Shown: in pieces, positions 1-9,209 of the stretch | Numbering within the stretch: the first letter of the stretch is position 1 | Layout of the letters: every line of letters begins with the position of its first letter | DNA from: Streptomyces sp. NBC_01275 | GTDB taxonomy: Bacteria; Actinomycetota; Actinomycetes; Streptomycetales; Streptomycetaceae | NCBI RefSeq assembly: GCF_026340655.1 | Contig: NZ_JAPEOZ010000001.1 | Span: 868,001-932,000 of the forward strand | DNA: 64,000 nucleotides | Direction of reading: 5' to 3' | The notes under the pieces: generated by a model | Told to the model about the DNA's origin: nothing | Database searches by the model: none | What the model saw: only the letters and a program-made list of their open reading frames with translations | Program-made: the position numbers and the translations under genes

Positions 1-675
1 GTCGGAGGGGGCAGGCCCGTGCTCGGCGACGAGTTCGAGGGTCTTGTGGTCGGCTTCGGGCGAGGTGAGCGCGGAGACGAGGACCTGGGCGATCTGCCGG
101 CGGGAGATGACTCCGTCGCTGGGGTCGCCGGCGTGCCGGGCGTCACCCTGCAGCATCGTCAGGGCGAGCTGGCCGGGAGCGTGGTAATCGAACCAGCCCG
201 GGCGGACGATCGTGTACGGGCGCCCGCCGGCGCGCACGAGGCGTTCACCGCGGCGCTTCCACGCGTGGGCGTCGGTGATCATGTCGTCGCGGACCGTGCC
301 GTCGGCGTTCCTGGGGCGGCCCGTGACGCCGATCGCGGTCATCAGTGAGATCCGCGCCGGCTGGTCGCCCAGCGCCGTCAGGGTGTTGCGGACGGCCCCG
401 TAGTCGATGAGTTCCGCCTGGCCGGGCCGGCCGTGGGAGCCGTGGGTGAAGACCACGGCGTCGACGCCGTCGACGGCCTCCTTGAGCGTGTCGGCATCGG
501 TGAGGTCCCCGGTGACGAGCCGAGCGGCCTGAGGCAGCACGGTCCGGGCGCGCCCGGGATCGCGGACGAGGGCTTTCACCTGGTGGCCCTGCCGGAGGGC
601 TTCGGCGACGACGAGGGTTCCGATGCTGCCGGTGGCACCGACGACCAGAACGGTCAGAGGGGCGGTGTTGGTCAT
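1..675 (-). CDS. NAD(P)-binding NmrA-like SDR (3' end outside window)
   Basis: The reverse strand is open from an ATG at 675 to the window edge (225 codons, no stop), so the C-terminus is missing. The N-terminus begins MTNTAPLTVLVVGATGSIGT, a glycine-rich dinucleotide-binding loop of the atypical SDR/NmrA type (GATGSIG). A later YTIVRPGWFDY segment matches the SDR5/NmrA 'TIvRPg' signature. The usual family length is about 220-290 residues, so little is missing. The substrate is unknown; the family contains quinone oxidoreductases, nucleotide-sugar-like reductases and redox sensors. It ends about 90 bp from the convergently placed side of the AKR gene and is probably transcribed on its own. 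Confidence 0.8.
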   Translation of the reverse strand, partial: MTNTAPLTVLVVGATGSIGTLVVAEALRQGHQVKALVRDPGRARTVLPQAARLVTGDLTDADTLKEAVDGVDAVVFTHGSHGRPGQAELIDYGAVRNTLTALGDQPARISLMTAIGVTGRPRNADGTVRDDMITDAHAWKRRGERLVRAGGRPYTIVRPGWFDYHAPGQLALTMLQGDARHAGDPSDGVISRRQIAQVLVSALTSPEADHKTLELVAEHGPAPSD

Positions 676-763
676 GGCGGAGGCTCTTCCGTGAGGGCAG
701 GGGTCAGCGGTACGTCGATGTGCTGAGGGGAGGCGTCGGCGAACCGCACCGCCGCCGGCGACT

Positions 764-1645
764 TCACGCCTCGGGGATCTCGCGCCCGTACGCCTCCAGG
801 GTGATGCTCTCCGGCTCGGGTCCGCCGCGTACGCCGGTGTCGAGCGCGTCGATCGCGACGAGCTGCTCGGTGGTCAGCTCGAAGTCGAAGACGTCGAAGT
901 TCTCGGCGATGCGGGCGGGCTTGATCGACTTCGGGATCGCGGAGCGGCCCTCCTGCAGATGCCAGCGCAGCATCACCTGCGCGGCCGACTTGCCGTGCTG
1001 CCCGGCGATCTCCAGCAGGACCGGGTCGTCGAAGGTCCGCTTCTCGCCGCCGCGGTAGGAGGTGATGCCGCCGATGGGCGACCACGCCTGGGTCAGGATG
1101 CCGTGCTGGACGTGCAGGCGCTGCAGCGCGGTCTGCTGGAAGTAGGGATGGACCTCGATCTGGTTGACCACGGGCACGGCGGACGTCTCGGCCAGCAGCC
1201 GCTCCAGGTGCTCGGGCATGAAGTTGCTGACGCCGATGGCCCGTACCCGGCCGTCGGCGAGCAGCTTCTCCAGCGCCCGGTAGGCGTCGAGGGTGCGGTC
1301 GAAGGCGGAGGGCAGGGGCTGGTGGAGCAGCAGCAGGTCGAGCTGGTCGACGCCGAGTTTGCCCGCGCTCTTGTCGAAGGCGTGCAGCGCGCTGTCGTAG
1401 CCGTAGTCGCTGATCCAGAGCTTCGTCTCGATGAACACCTCGTCGCGGGCCAGGCCCGAGCGGCGGATGCCGTCGCCGACCTCCCGCTCGTTGCCGTAGG
1501 CGGCGGCCGTGTCGATGTGGCGGTAGCCGACGCGCAGGGCTTCCTCGACCGAGGCGGTCGTGACGTCGGGCGGTGTCTGGAAGACGCCGAGCCCGATGGC
1601 CGGAAGCTCCACACCGTTGCTCAGAGTGATCGTGAGGGGAGACAT
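764..1645 (-). CDS. Aldo/keto reductase
   Basis: A 293-residue NAD(P)H-dependent carbonyl reductase with an (alpha/beta)8 barrel. The catalytic tetrad is visible as Asp45 (HIDTAAAYGNE), Tyr50, Lys75 (ETKLW) and His108 (LLLLHQP). The start at 1645 gives MSPLTITLSNGVELPAIGLG, the normal N-terminus of the family; an upstream in-frame ATG would add an unrelated tail. LHQP replaces the more usual LHWP, a tolerated variant. It acts in the cytosol on an aldehyde or ketone that cannot be predicted. No operon partner is obvious. Confidence 0.9.
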   Translation of the reverse strand: MSPLTITLSNGVELPAIGLGVFQTPPDVTTASVEEALRVGYRHIDTAAAYGNEREVGDGIRRSGLARDEVFIETKLWISDYGYDSALHAFDKSAGKLGVDQLDLLLLHQPLPSAFDRTLDAYRALEKLLADGRVRAIGVSNFMPEHLERLLAETSAVPVVNQIEVHPYFQQTALQRLHVQHGILTQAWSPIGGITSYRGGEKRTFDDPVLLEIAGQHGKSAAQVMLRWHLQEGRSAIPKSIKPARIAENFDVFDFELTTEQLVAIDALDTGVRGGPEPESITLEAYGREIPEA

Positions 1646-1919
1646 GTTTCGACGATATGCAGGCGTTCGGCGCCCGCGCATCTCCTCTGGGGGGCCCTGT
1701 CACTACCCCGTATCCCACACCCCGGCACAGCTCGGCCCGGAACACCCGGGGGTCCGGCCGCACACCGAGAGAGCTCGAAGGATCACCTCCTTCTCCGGTG
1801 TCCCGGCCGTCAGCCGGGGGATCCCGGGGAGACCAGGAGAGTCTCGCTGACCAGCACGCAGGCGCCCGCTCCGGGCAGCGCCGCCACCACTTCGGCCGGC
1901 GGCGGCAGGACCACCAGCC

Positions 1920-2395
1920 TCGGCGGCCTGCGGCCTGGCGCCCACCCTGCCCGTCCTGGTCGCGGCCCGCCTGGTGCAGGGCGCGGGCGCGGCGGTCATG
2001 ATGCCCGCCGCCCTCGCTCTGATCCGCGAGGCGTACCCGGACGCCGCCCATCGCGCCCGCGCTCTCGGGTTCCGGGCGCTGGGCGGCTCGGTCGGCTCGG
2101 CCGCGGGGCCCCTGCTCGGCGGCGCGCTGAGCGCCGTGGACTGGCGGTGGATCTTCTTCATCAACCTGCCCGGTCGGCGCCTCGGCTTCTCCTGGCCCAG
2201 AAGCCCTGGATCGTGCCGATACCCAGCACCACCAGGCTGTCCCACCTCCTGGAGAACATCGGCGCAGAAGAAGTCAGGTTCAGCCCCGACGAACTCCAGG
2301 AGCTGAACGCCGCCGTCGCGCAGATCACCGTCCACGGTGACCGGCTCCCGGCGGCAGCCCTCGCGATGACGGGGGTCGAAGCGCCGGCCCGCTGA
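1920..2395 (+). pseudogene. Chimeric remnant: MFS transporter fragment joined to an aldo/keto reductase 3' end
   Basis: From about 1920 to 2178 the plus strand encodes an internal piece of a DHA2-type MFS exporter (QGAGAAVMMPAALAL, then VDWRWIFFINLP), without start or end. At about 2185 the similarity switches frame and family to the C-terminal quarter of an aldo/keto reductase (PWIVPIPSTTRL, LLENIGAEE, FSPDELQEL), which ends at a TGA at 2393-2395. The AKR tail belongs to the YakC-like subfamily, unlike the intact AKR at 764-1645. No single frame joins them, so this is a deletion scar, not a fusion protein. Confidence 0.75.
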
Positions 2396-2430
2396 CCGAC
2401 CACGCGGGCCCGCCCCGGCAGTATCCGGCA

Positions 2431-2467
2431 GGTGTGGGTCGTCCGGAAGTTCCGGACACCCCACACC
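2431..2467. terminator. Imperfect inverted repeat, terminator-like
   Basis: Arms GGTGTGGGTCGTCCGG (2431-2446) and its near-complement at 2452-2467 pair with two central mismatches around a 5-nt loop. It follows the AKR remnant stop by 36 bp. There is no T-run, as is usual for high-GC actinobacterial terminators. The rest of 2396-2752 shows no gene. Confidence 0.55.
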
Positions 2468-2752
2468 CTTGTCGTTCTCGGCCTGTGGCTGCCGGACGGT
2501 GTGCCGCCGGGGACCGGTACGGCGTCCCCAGAAGAGGGGGCGGATTCGTACGCCGGGTACAGGCCTCCACGGCAGAGCGACGACATCCCCGTGCGGAGTT
2601 CTCCACGGCTCCCTGGATTGGCTGGCGCGGATGGCGGGCCGCGTCTGGGCGCTGGACGTCCGGGACGCGCTCCGGGAGGTCGCCCAAAGGCTTGATGCAT
2701 CTGGGCCACAGCGCCCGCCGCAGAGGTGATCCGTCAGGGGAGGGACGTCGCT

Positions 2753-4282
2753 TCAGGCAGACCGGTCGGTTTCGACCAGCGGGAGGACCAGCCGGAACGT
2801 GCACCCCTCGCCTGGTGCGGTGTCCAACTCGAGTCGGCCGCCGTGTCCCTGGGCGATCGCGGTGGCGATGGCGAGACCGAGGCCGCTGCCTCCGTGGTCG
2901 CGGGAGCGGGAGGGGTCGACACGGTAGAAGCGCTCGAAGACCCGCTCGGCCTCCTCCGGCGACAGTCCGGGGCCCTGGTCGACGACGGCGATGACGCAGA
3001 CCGGCGTGCCCTCGACGAGGGGCGGGAAGGCGCTGGTCCGGCCGGGGCGGTCGGTGCCGCCCGTCTCCGCTCCCGCGCGGGTGGTGCCCACCCGTACGTC
3101 CACGGGGGTAGCGGGGGGCGTGTGGACGAGTGCGTTGGAGAGGAGGTTGTTGACGACCTGGAGCAGGCGGTCGGGATCTCCCACGGTCTCCACGACGTCG
3201 AGTTCGGCGTCCTCCACCTGCTCGTCGAGCGGGCTGAGCGTGACGCGGTGCTCGCCACCGGCGCGTACGGCCGCGGCGCTGACCGCGTCGGCCGCGAGGG
3301 ACAGCAGGTCGACGGGGTCGGTGCGGTACGTCGGTTCCTGGTCGAGTCTGGCGAGCAGCAGCAGGTCGTCGACGAGGAGGTTCATGCGCTCGGCGTTCCT
3401 GGCGACCTGCTCGTCGGCCTCCCTGCGCTGGGCGGCGGGGCGGTCCGGATGGCGCAGTGCCAGCTGGGCGAAGCCCTGGATGGAGGTGAGCGGGGTGCGC
3501 AGCTCATGGCCGGCGTCAGCGACGAAGCGGCGCAGCCGGGCCTCCGAGAACTCCCGCTGCTGTAGGGCCTGTTGAAGCCGCTCGAGCATGTCGTTCAGTA
3601 CGGTGCTCAGTCTGCCGGTCTCGGTGCGCGGGTCGGTGTCGGGCAGCCGCAGGCTGAGGTGCCCGGCCCTGATGTCCTGGGCCGTGTTCTCCATCCGGGT
3701 CAGCGGAAGCAGGCCGAGGCGCACCACCCACCGGCCGACGGCGATCAACCCGACCACGGCCGCCGCGAGGATGCCCGCGTTGAGGGCCAGGAGCTTGGAC
3801 ATCACCTCGTCCGCTGTGTCGAGCGGCAGGGCCACCACGAAGGTGGTTCGCTGGACCGGACCGTCCTTCCACAGCACCCTCCAGTGACCGTCACCGGACT
3901 CGGCGGGGACCGTGGCCTGGCGCCCCTCCCGCAGGTGCAGTTCGCTCGTCGACCGTGGGAGCTTCGGCCCCGGTTTCTGCCCACCTCCCAGGGTTCCCCG
4001 CTCTTCGCCCGAGGCCGAGTAGAAGGTGACCCGGAAGTCCGAGGGCAGCGTGACGGAGTCGGGGGCCGGTCTGCTGGGCAGCGCGTCGCGGTCGGCGAAA
4101 GCCTGGTCCGGGAGGATGAACTCCGCCAGCTGCTGGTCGACCCGGTTCAGCAGCCAGGAGTGCAGAACCAGAACCCCGGTGCTCTGCGCGGTGAGGACGG
4201 CGGCCGCGGCGAGCAGGGTCACGCCCCACACCAGGCGGCCGCGCAGCGAACGGGGCCGCCTGGTCCACTGGCCGGCGATCAC
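2753..4282 (-). CDS. Sensor histidine kinase
   Basis: A 509-residue membrane kinase, partner of the regulator just upstream. It has an N-terminal transmembrane helix (LVWGVTLLAAAAVL), an extracytoplasmic domain of about 120 residues, a second membrane segment (ILAAAVVGLIAVG) and a HAMP linker. The HisKA box is DAGHELRTPLTSIQG, and the ATPase domain carries NLLSNALVHTP, DQGPGL and GGSGLGLAIA. The GTG start at 4282 overlaps the regulator stop as GTGA, which fixes the start and implies translational coupling. The sensed signal is unknown; the linked glycosyltransferases suggest a cell-envelope cue. Confidence 0.93.
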   Translation of the reverse strand: MIAGQWTRRPRSLRGRLVWGVTLLAAAAVLTAQSTGVLVLHSWLLNRVDQQLAEFILPDQAFADRDALPSRPAPDSVTLPSDFRVTFYSASGEERGTLGGGQKPGPKLPRSTSELHLREGRQATVPAESGDGHWRVLWKDGPVQRTTFVVALPLDTADEVMSKLLALNAGILAAAVVGLIAVGRWVVRLGLLPLTRMENTAQDIRAGHLSLRLPDTDPRTETGRLSTVLNDMLERLQQALQQREFSEARLRRFVADAGHELRTPLTSIQGFAQLALRHPDRPAAQRREADEQVARNAERMNLLVDDLLLLARLDQEPTYRTDPVDLLSLAADAVSAAAVRAGGEHRVTLSPLDEQVEDAELDVVETVGDPDRLLQVVNNLLSNALVHTPPATPVDVRVGTTRAGAETGGTDRPGRTSAFPPLVEGTPVCVIAVVDQGPGLSPEEAERVFERFYRVDPSRSRDHGGSGLGLAIATAIAQGHGGRLELDTAPGEGCTFRLVLPLVETDRSA

Positions 4283-5031
4283 CGGTCGGCCCCCGCACCC
4301 TGCTGGTCCCGGGGGAGCCGCAGGCAGTAGCCGACTCCGCGGACGGTGTGCAGCAGGGGCGGGTCGAAACGGTCGATCTTGCGACGCAGGTACTTGACGT
4401 AGGTCTCCACGATGCGACCGTCGCCGGCGAAGTCGTACCCCCACACATGGTTGAGGATCTTGGTCTTGCTCAGTACGTGGTTGGTGTTCTCCATCAGGTA
4501 GACGAGCAGGTTGAACTCGGTCGGTGACAGCGGGACGTACTCGCCGGCCCGGTGCACTTCGTGGGCGTTCTCGTCGAGCTCCAGGTCGGCGAAGCGCAGG
4601 ATTCCGCTCTCGGCGCCCTCCGTACCGGACGGGTGGTCGGGGTCCGTCCGGCGCAGGATGGCGCGGATCCGCAGCAGCACCTCCTCGATGCTGAACGGCT
4701 TGGTCACGTAGTCGTCGCCGCCGGCGGTCAGGCCCGCGATGCGGTCGGCGACCTCACCGCGGGCTGTGAGGAACAGCACCGGTGTCCGGTCGCCCACCGC
4801 CCGCAGGCTGCGGGTGACCGCGAGACCGTCCAGATCGGGCAGCATCACATCCAGCAGGATCAGATCGGGGAGGAGACTCTCGACGTCCCGCAGGGCGTCC
4901 CGCCCGGTGGCGGCACTGGCGACCTCGTAGCCGGACAGCCGCAGCGCCGACTCCAGCAGCATGCGGATGCCCGGGTCGTCCTCGACCACCAGGAGGCGGT
5001 GCGGGGCGGAGGCGGCAGGCGATTCGGGCAT
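4279..5031 (-). CDS. OmpR/PhoB-family response regulator
   Basis: A 250-residue two-domain regulator. The receiver domain (about residues 12-125) has the acidic pair in VVEDD, the phospho-acceptor Asp61 in LILLDVMLPD, and the conserved Lys in DDYVTKPFS. A C-terminal winged helix of the Trans_reg_C type covers about 145-240 (LSPTEFNLLVYLMEN, ETYVKYLRRKID, VRGVGYCLR). It is the last-but-one gene of the minus-strand operon and lies 30 bp after the GT39 stop. It probably controls envelope glycosylation genes, perhaps its own operon. Confidence 0.93.
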   Translation of the reverse strand: MPESPAASAPHRLLVVEDDPGIRMLLESALRLSGYEVASAATGRDALRDVESLLPDLILLDVMLPDLDGLAVTRSLRAVGDRTPVLFLTARGEVADRIAGLTAGGDDYVTKPFSIEEVLLRIRAILRRTDPDHPSGTEGAESGILRFADLELDENAHEVHRAGEYVPLSPTEFNLLVYLMENTNHVLSKTKILNHVWGYDFAGDGRIVETYVKYLRRKIDRFDPPLLHTVRGVGYCLRLPRDQQGAGADR

Positions 5032-5061
5032 GGTGCGGTGTGATCCGTTCTGCCGCTGCTG

Positions 5062-7251
5062 TTACTTCGTCGTGCTCTCGGCGGCGCAGTCGTACAAGGT
5101 CGTGCCGGTACGGCCCATCATGCCGCCCGCGGCCGAGCCGGAGCCGCTGGTGCTGCCGCCGTACTCCTTGGCCGGGACCTTGGTGCAGTTCTCGGTGATC
5201 CAGGTCGACCGCTGGGAGGCCGCGCTGTCCGCGCCGCCCATCATGGCGCCCAGGCCGCCGGAGGAGTCGGAGCCCAGGACGTAGCGCAGTTCGCCGTTCC
5301 TGGTCCACTTCCGCAGCTGCCGTACGGAGGGTGCGTCGTCGCTGCCGATGAAGCCGCCCATGCCGATGACCGTGGCGTCGCTGTTCAGGATGAACGTGGC
5401 AGCGCCCGTGGCTCCGCCCTCGACCGCGAGGGTGATGCGGGCATCGCCGGAGTGCTCGGTGGCGTAGTCGAGGATCTTGCGCTGGTCGGAGGTGAGGGTG
5501 GTGCCGCCGCCCAGGCCGCCGAAGCCGCCGGGCGCTCCGGAGCCTCCCCCCGCGGAGCCACCTCCGGTTCCGGGGAAGGACGGCATCACGCCGCCCGATC
5601 CCGAGCCCGAGCCCCAACCGCCGCCTCCGCCGGGCATTCCCGAGGCGCCTGCGCCGGATCCTTCCGGCATCTCGAAGCCTTCAGGCAACTCGAAGCCACC
5701 GCCGCCACCGCCGGACGACCGCCCCGTCCCGAAGGACGTCGTCAACGGCCCGGCCGTCGGATTGGCCCCGCCCATCGCCGATCCGGACCCGCCGGGCACA
5801 CTCACCGCCCACGCGCCCGGCGCGAACAGCACCGCCAGCAGTGCTCCGCCCAGGGCGACCGGAACAAGCCGTACCGCCCACAGCGCGGCGACCAGCAGTC
5901 CGACGGCGACCAGTCCCAGGAGCAGGACCACCCACGCCAGCCACCCGTGCCAGGACGGCACCCGGCGGATCACGACGGCGGCCCAGCCCACGGTCACCAG
6001 CACGGTCCCGGCGCCGACGGGCAGCGCCCAGCGCCCGCCCGCCCGGTGCGCCCGCACCAGCGCCGTCGCCAGACCCGCGGTCAACGCGGCGACGGCAGGC
6101 GCGAGTTGGGTCGTGTAGTACGGGTGGAAGGTGCCCTCCTGGGTGGAATACACCAGGCCGCACACCACCAGCCAGGTGCCCCACAGCACCCACCCGGAAC
6201 CTGCCAGGGCCTCGCCCGCCGAGCTCTTGCCGCGTCGGCGCAGCACCGCCCCGGCCACGGCGACGGCCAGCGCCACGGCGCTCACCGACAGCAGCCAGCT
6301 GATCTGCCCGGCCACCTGGTCGTTGAACAGGCGCAGCAGCCCGGCCTCGCCACCGAAGGCGCCGCCGATGTTCCCCATGCCGCCGCTCGAGCTCTCGCTC
6401 TCGCCGAAGATCCGACCGAGTCCGTTGTAGCCGGTCACCAGGTCCCAGGCGCCGCCGTCGGTGCTGCCGCCGATGTAGGGCTGCCCGCCCGGCCACCAGG
6501 CGACCATCGCCACCCACCACAGCGAGGAGACCGCGCACACGGCACCGGCGATCAACAACCGCCCGACACGCGCGAGCCAAGACCCGGTCGCGCCGACCAG
6601 CCAGGCCGCCGTGAGGGCCGGGAGCACCATCCAGGCCGCCATCATCTTCGCGAGGAACCCGCAGCCGATCAGGAACCCGCTCGCACACAGCCACCAGGTG
6701 CCGCGCCGACCCGCGTCGCTCTGCAGGGCTCGGGTCAGGGCGTAGACCGCGGCGACCAGGAACAGCACGAGCAGCGAGTCGGGGTTGTTGTCGCGGTTGA
6801 TGGCCACGGTGATCGGCGTCAGGGTCATCACCAGCGCCGCGAGCAGCGCCGCGCCCTCGCCCGCCCAGCGCCGGACCGTGCGGTGCAGCACGAAGACGGC
6901 AGCGACGCCCTCCACGACCTGGGGCAGGATCAGCGACCACCCGTGCAGACCGAAGATCTTGCTACTGACGACCTGCGGCCACAGCGCGGCCGGCGGCTTG
7001 TCGACGGTGACGACTCCGGCGGGATCGAAGGAGCCGAACAGGAAGTTCGTCCAGTTGCGGCCCATCGACTTCACCGCGGCCGAGTAGTAGCTGTTGCCCC
7101 AGCCGAGGGAGCCGAGTGCCCAGCCGTAGAGCAGAGCGGACAGGAGCAGGATCGTTCCCAGGGCGGCAGGGGCCGCCCAGCCCGGCAGGGAACGGCTCGT
7201 GACGGGGAGGCGCGGGTCGGTGCTCGACCGCGCCTCGGCAGTATGGGTCAT
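5062..7251 (-). CDS. GT39-family membrane glycosyltransferase (YkcB/ArnT-like)
   Basis: A 729-residue polytopic protein of the PMT/ArnT fold that transfers a sugar from a polyprenyl-phosphate donor to an outer-surface acceptor. The first luminal loop carries the acidic, aromatic-rich GWGNSYYSAAVKSM and VTVDKPPAALW motifs typical of bacterial GT39 (catalytic Asp in VDKPP). About a dozen hydrophobic helices follow. Between roughly residues 500 and 600 lies a long Gly/Ser-rich low-complexity insertion, then a soluble extracytoplasmic C-terminal domain with conserved Cys. The 33-bp gap to the GT2-GtrA gene suggests that protein makes the lipid-linked donor. Confidence 0.9.
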   Translation of the reverse strand: MTHTAEARSSTDPRLPVTSRSLPGWAAPAALGTILLLSALLYGWALGSLGWGNSYYSAAVKSMGRNWTNFLFGSFDPAGVVTVDKPPAALWPQVVSSKIFGLHGWSLILPQVVEGVAAVFVLHRTVRRWAGEGAALLAALVMTLTPITVAINRDNNPDSLLVLFLVAAVYALTRALQSDAGRRGTWWLCASGFLIGCGFLAKMMAAWMVLPALTAAWLVGATGSWLARVGRLLIAGAVCAVSSLWWVAMVAWWPGGQPYIGGSTDGGAWDLVTGYNGLGRIFGESESSSGGMGNIGGAFGGEAGLLRLFNDQVAGQISWLLSVSAVALAVAVAGAVLRRRGKSSAGEALAGSGWVLWGTWLVVCGLVYSTQEGTFHPYYTTQLAPAVAALTAGLATALVRAHRAGGRWALPVGAGTVLVTVGWAAVVIRRVPSWHGWLAWVVLLLGLVAVGLLVAALWAVRLVPVALGGALLAVLFAPGAWAVSVPGGSGSAMGGANPTAGPLTTSFGTGRSSGGGGGGFELPEGFEMPEGSGAGASGMPGGGGGWGSGSGSGGVMPSFPGTGGGSAGGGSGAPGGFGGLGGGTTLTSDQRKILDYATEHSGDARITLAVEGGATGAATFILNSDATVIGMGGFIGSDDAPSVRQLRKWTRNGELRYVLGSDSSGGLGAMMGGADSAASQRSTWITENCTKVPAKEYGGSTSGSGSAAGGMMGRTGTTLYDCAAESTTK

Positions 7252-7284
7252 GGGGGAATTCGCTCTCGGAGTGGGGGACGGAGA

Positions 7285-8559
7285 TCAGGACGCGCGGCGG
7301 CGGAACACGGCCAGCCGCAGCACCAGGAAGCGGACGGCGGTCACCAGAACCGAGGAGCCGGCGAGCACGAGGGTCTCGGCGGCAGCCGTCGCGTCGGGTA
7401 CGGCGTCCCGGAACAGCAGCACGGCCGCCGAGGTGACCAGGTAGCCGACGACGAACAGCGCTCCGGCACCCAGATGGGCGCGTCCGGCTCCGATGCCGTC
7501 TGCGGAGTGGCGGAAGGTGAGGCGGCGGTTGGCCTCGGTGTTGAGGAGCGTGAGCACCAGCAGGGACACGAAGTTGGCCGCAGCAGGCTGCCACCAGCCC
7601 CGCAACAGCCAGTACAGGAGGGCCTGTCCCGCGGTCGAGGCGATCCCGATGACGGCGAAGCAGCCTATCTGCCAGGTGAGTTGGGAGCGTGCGGCGTCCG
7701 GGGCGAGCACGGCGTCGGGGTGCTCGGCGGCGGGCTCCGGGCGGCGCGGCACCGGAACGCTGGCGGCGCCCGACGCCTTGAGCCGGGCCATGCGCCACAG
7801 CCCCTTGAGGTCGTCGGTGGCGGTGCCGACGACGTCCACCCGGGTGTCGACGTCCTCCACCCAGTCGACGGGGACCTCGTGGATGCGCAGTCCGTTGTGC
7901 TCGGCGAGCAGCAGCAGTTCGGTGTCGAAGAACCAGGCGTCGTCCTGGGTCTTGGCCAGCAGCGGCCGCAGGACGTCGGTGCGGGCGGCCTTGAATCCGC
8001 ACTGGGCGTCGCTGAAGCGGGCGCCGTGGGTGCGGCGGATCAGCGCGTTGTAGCAGCGGGAGATCAGCTCGCGGCGTGGGCCGCGCACCGTACGGGCGCC
8101 GGGCGCGAGACGGCTGCCGACGGCGAGGTCGGAATGGCCGCTGGCCAGCGGGGCGATCAGGGGCAGCAGACCGTCGAGACCGGTGGACAGGTCGACGTCC
8201 ATGTAGACGACGATGTCGGCGTCGCTCGTCCCCCACACGGTGCGCAGCGCCAGACCGCGGCCCTTGCGCTCCATATGGACGACACCGACACCAGGCAGCT
8301 CGTCGGCGAGCTCCTCGGCCACAGCGAGGGTGCAGTCGACGCTGGCGTTGTCAGCGACGGTGATGCGCCAGGGATAGGGCAGTTCGTCGCACAGCCGGGC
8401 GTGCAGGGTGCGGAGGCAGCCGGGCAGGGCCCGTTCCTCGTTGTAGACGGGGATGACGATCTCTACGGTCGGCGTCCGCGTGGTGGTCGAGCCATTGGCG
8501 GCCGGGACCGGCAGCTGAAAACGCCGAGCCGTACGCAGGCCACTGCTTGTATGCGTCAT
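7285..8559 (-). CDS. Bifunctional GT2 glycosyltransferase-GtrA protein (dolichyl-phosphate mannose synthase-like)
   Basis: A 424-residue fusion. Residues about 30-260 are a GT-A domain of the DPM1 type: VEIVIPVYNEE, ADNASVDCTL, the metal-binding VYMDVDLSTG and QCGFKAARTD. Residues about 290-420 form four membrane helices of the GtrA/flippase type. It should make a polyprenyl-phosphate sugar and help move it across the membrane for the GT39 enzyme encoded next. The start at 8559 follows family length; an upstream in-frame ATG at 8610 adds an unrelated tail. It is first in the four-gene operon. Confidence 0.9.
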   Translation of the reverse strand: MTHTSSGLRTARRFQLPVPAANGSTTTRTPTVEIVIPVYNEERALPGCLRTLHARLCDELPYPWRITVADNASVDCTLAVAEELADELPGVGVVHMERKGRGLALRTVWGTSDADIVVYMDVDLSTGLDGLLPLIAPLASGHSDLAVGSRLAPGARTVRGPRRELISRCYNALIRRTHGARFSDAQCGFKAARTDVLRPLLAKTQDDAWFFDTELLLLAEHNGLRIHEVPVDWVEDVDTRVDVVGTATDDLKGLWRMARLKASGAASVPVPRRPEPAAEHPDAVLAPDAARSQLTWQIGCFAVIGIASTAGQALLYWLLRGWWQPAAANFVSLLVLTLLNTEANRRLTFRHSADGIGAGRAHLGAGALFVVGYLVTSAAVLLFRDAVPDATAAAETLVLAGSSVLVTAVRFLVLRLAVFRRRAS

Positions 8560-8676
8560 GGGTTCCTCAGGCGGTGGGGGGTCGGTGGGGCGGCTCCCGC
8601 GCGCGCCCACGTTCCGGCGGCGCGCATGGTCGACTCTGACCGGCGCGGCAGGGGAAACGCGGGGAAAAAGCTGGGA

Positions 8677-8700
8677 ACTGACGGGGAGTCCGCTGTCAGT
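8677..8700. promoter_or_regulatory. Inverted repeat upstream of the glycosyltransferase/two-component operon
   Basis: ACTGAC at 8677-8682 and GTCAGT at 8695-8700 form perfect 6-bp arms separated by 12 bp, 118 bp upstream of the GT2-GtrA start. The position fits an operator, possibly for the operon's own response regulator. This is inference from position only. Confidence 0.35.
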
Positions 8701-8844
8701 CCGCCCGTCGGATGACGGCGGAGGACGCCCTCGATCCTGGCCGTACGACCTGGGAGGCCGAGGTCAGCCGCCCGGGAATCAGCCGAGAGGACACTGTGCC
8801 CCGGCTACGCCGTGGAGCGGCGGGCCCGCTGGGATCACGAGCGG

Positions 8845-8945
8845 CGCCTTCGACGAGGTGATTGCGGATGCGGTGAAGGACGGCGACGACCCCGCCGTCG
8901 TCGCCAAAGTGATCGTCACTGCGGCCACCGGGCATTCTGTGGGCA
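8845..8945 (+). pseudogene. SDR C-terminal fragment
   Basis: The plus strand reads FDEVIADAVKDGDDPAVVAK then VIVTAATG, closely matching the C-terminal segment of the intact SDR at 51654-52472 (VMAEAIRDGDAPAIVAK, IVAAAT). No start, Rossmann motif or catalytic YxxxK is present upstream. The following bases end in FGL-like residues in a shifted frame. It is a decayed 3' remnant. Confidence 0.6.
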
Positions 8946-9034
8946 GCGCTCCGTCTCGTCGACATCGTCGACCCCGTGGAGTCGCCATGTTCGGCCTGAC
9001 GACAGAGCGCACAGGCAGTGCGCCGTAGCGCCCC

Positions 9035-9138
9035 CTGATCGATCAAACGGTTCGAGCAGCAGCCCGCCGACACGCGGACGCCCGACGGCCGCGTCATCGA
9101 CGACGTGTGGAGCCGGATGCGCTTCGACATCGTCCGGT
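9035..9138 (+). pseudogene. 3' fragment of a (hydroxyquinol-type) intradiol dioxygenase gene
   Basis: About 100 bp align base by base with the end of the intact dioxygenase gene at 34037-34130. The translated match is RFEQQP, then TPDGRVID, then WSRMRFDIV. Relative to the intact gene, an extra GATC at 9041-9044 breaks the frame. Similarity stops abruptly after the codons for FDIV. It is a dead remnant of a second copy or of a close homologue. Confidence 0.75.
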
Positions 9139-9209
9139 GGCTTTCGGTGGCGCCGGCGAGGCCGGTTGGATCACTCCGGGGCGGGGTCATCCGGGGGTGC
9201 CGGGTGGCT

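Noticed and set aside
2753-2790. ACCGGTCGGTTT within the histidine kinase gene end, resembling the TetR operator
   Set aside because: It is inside coding sequence, only half matches, and is far from the regulon promoters.
5452-8715. A plus-strand open frame of over 1000 codons opposite the glycosyltransferase genes
   Set aside because: It is a high-GC mirror of well-supported membrane enzymes on the other strand, with low-complexity Gly/Arg/Ala-rich content and no recognisable domain.
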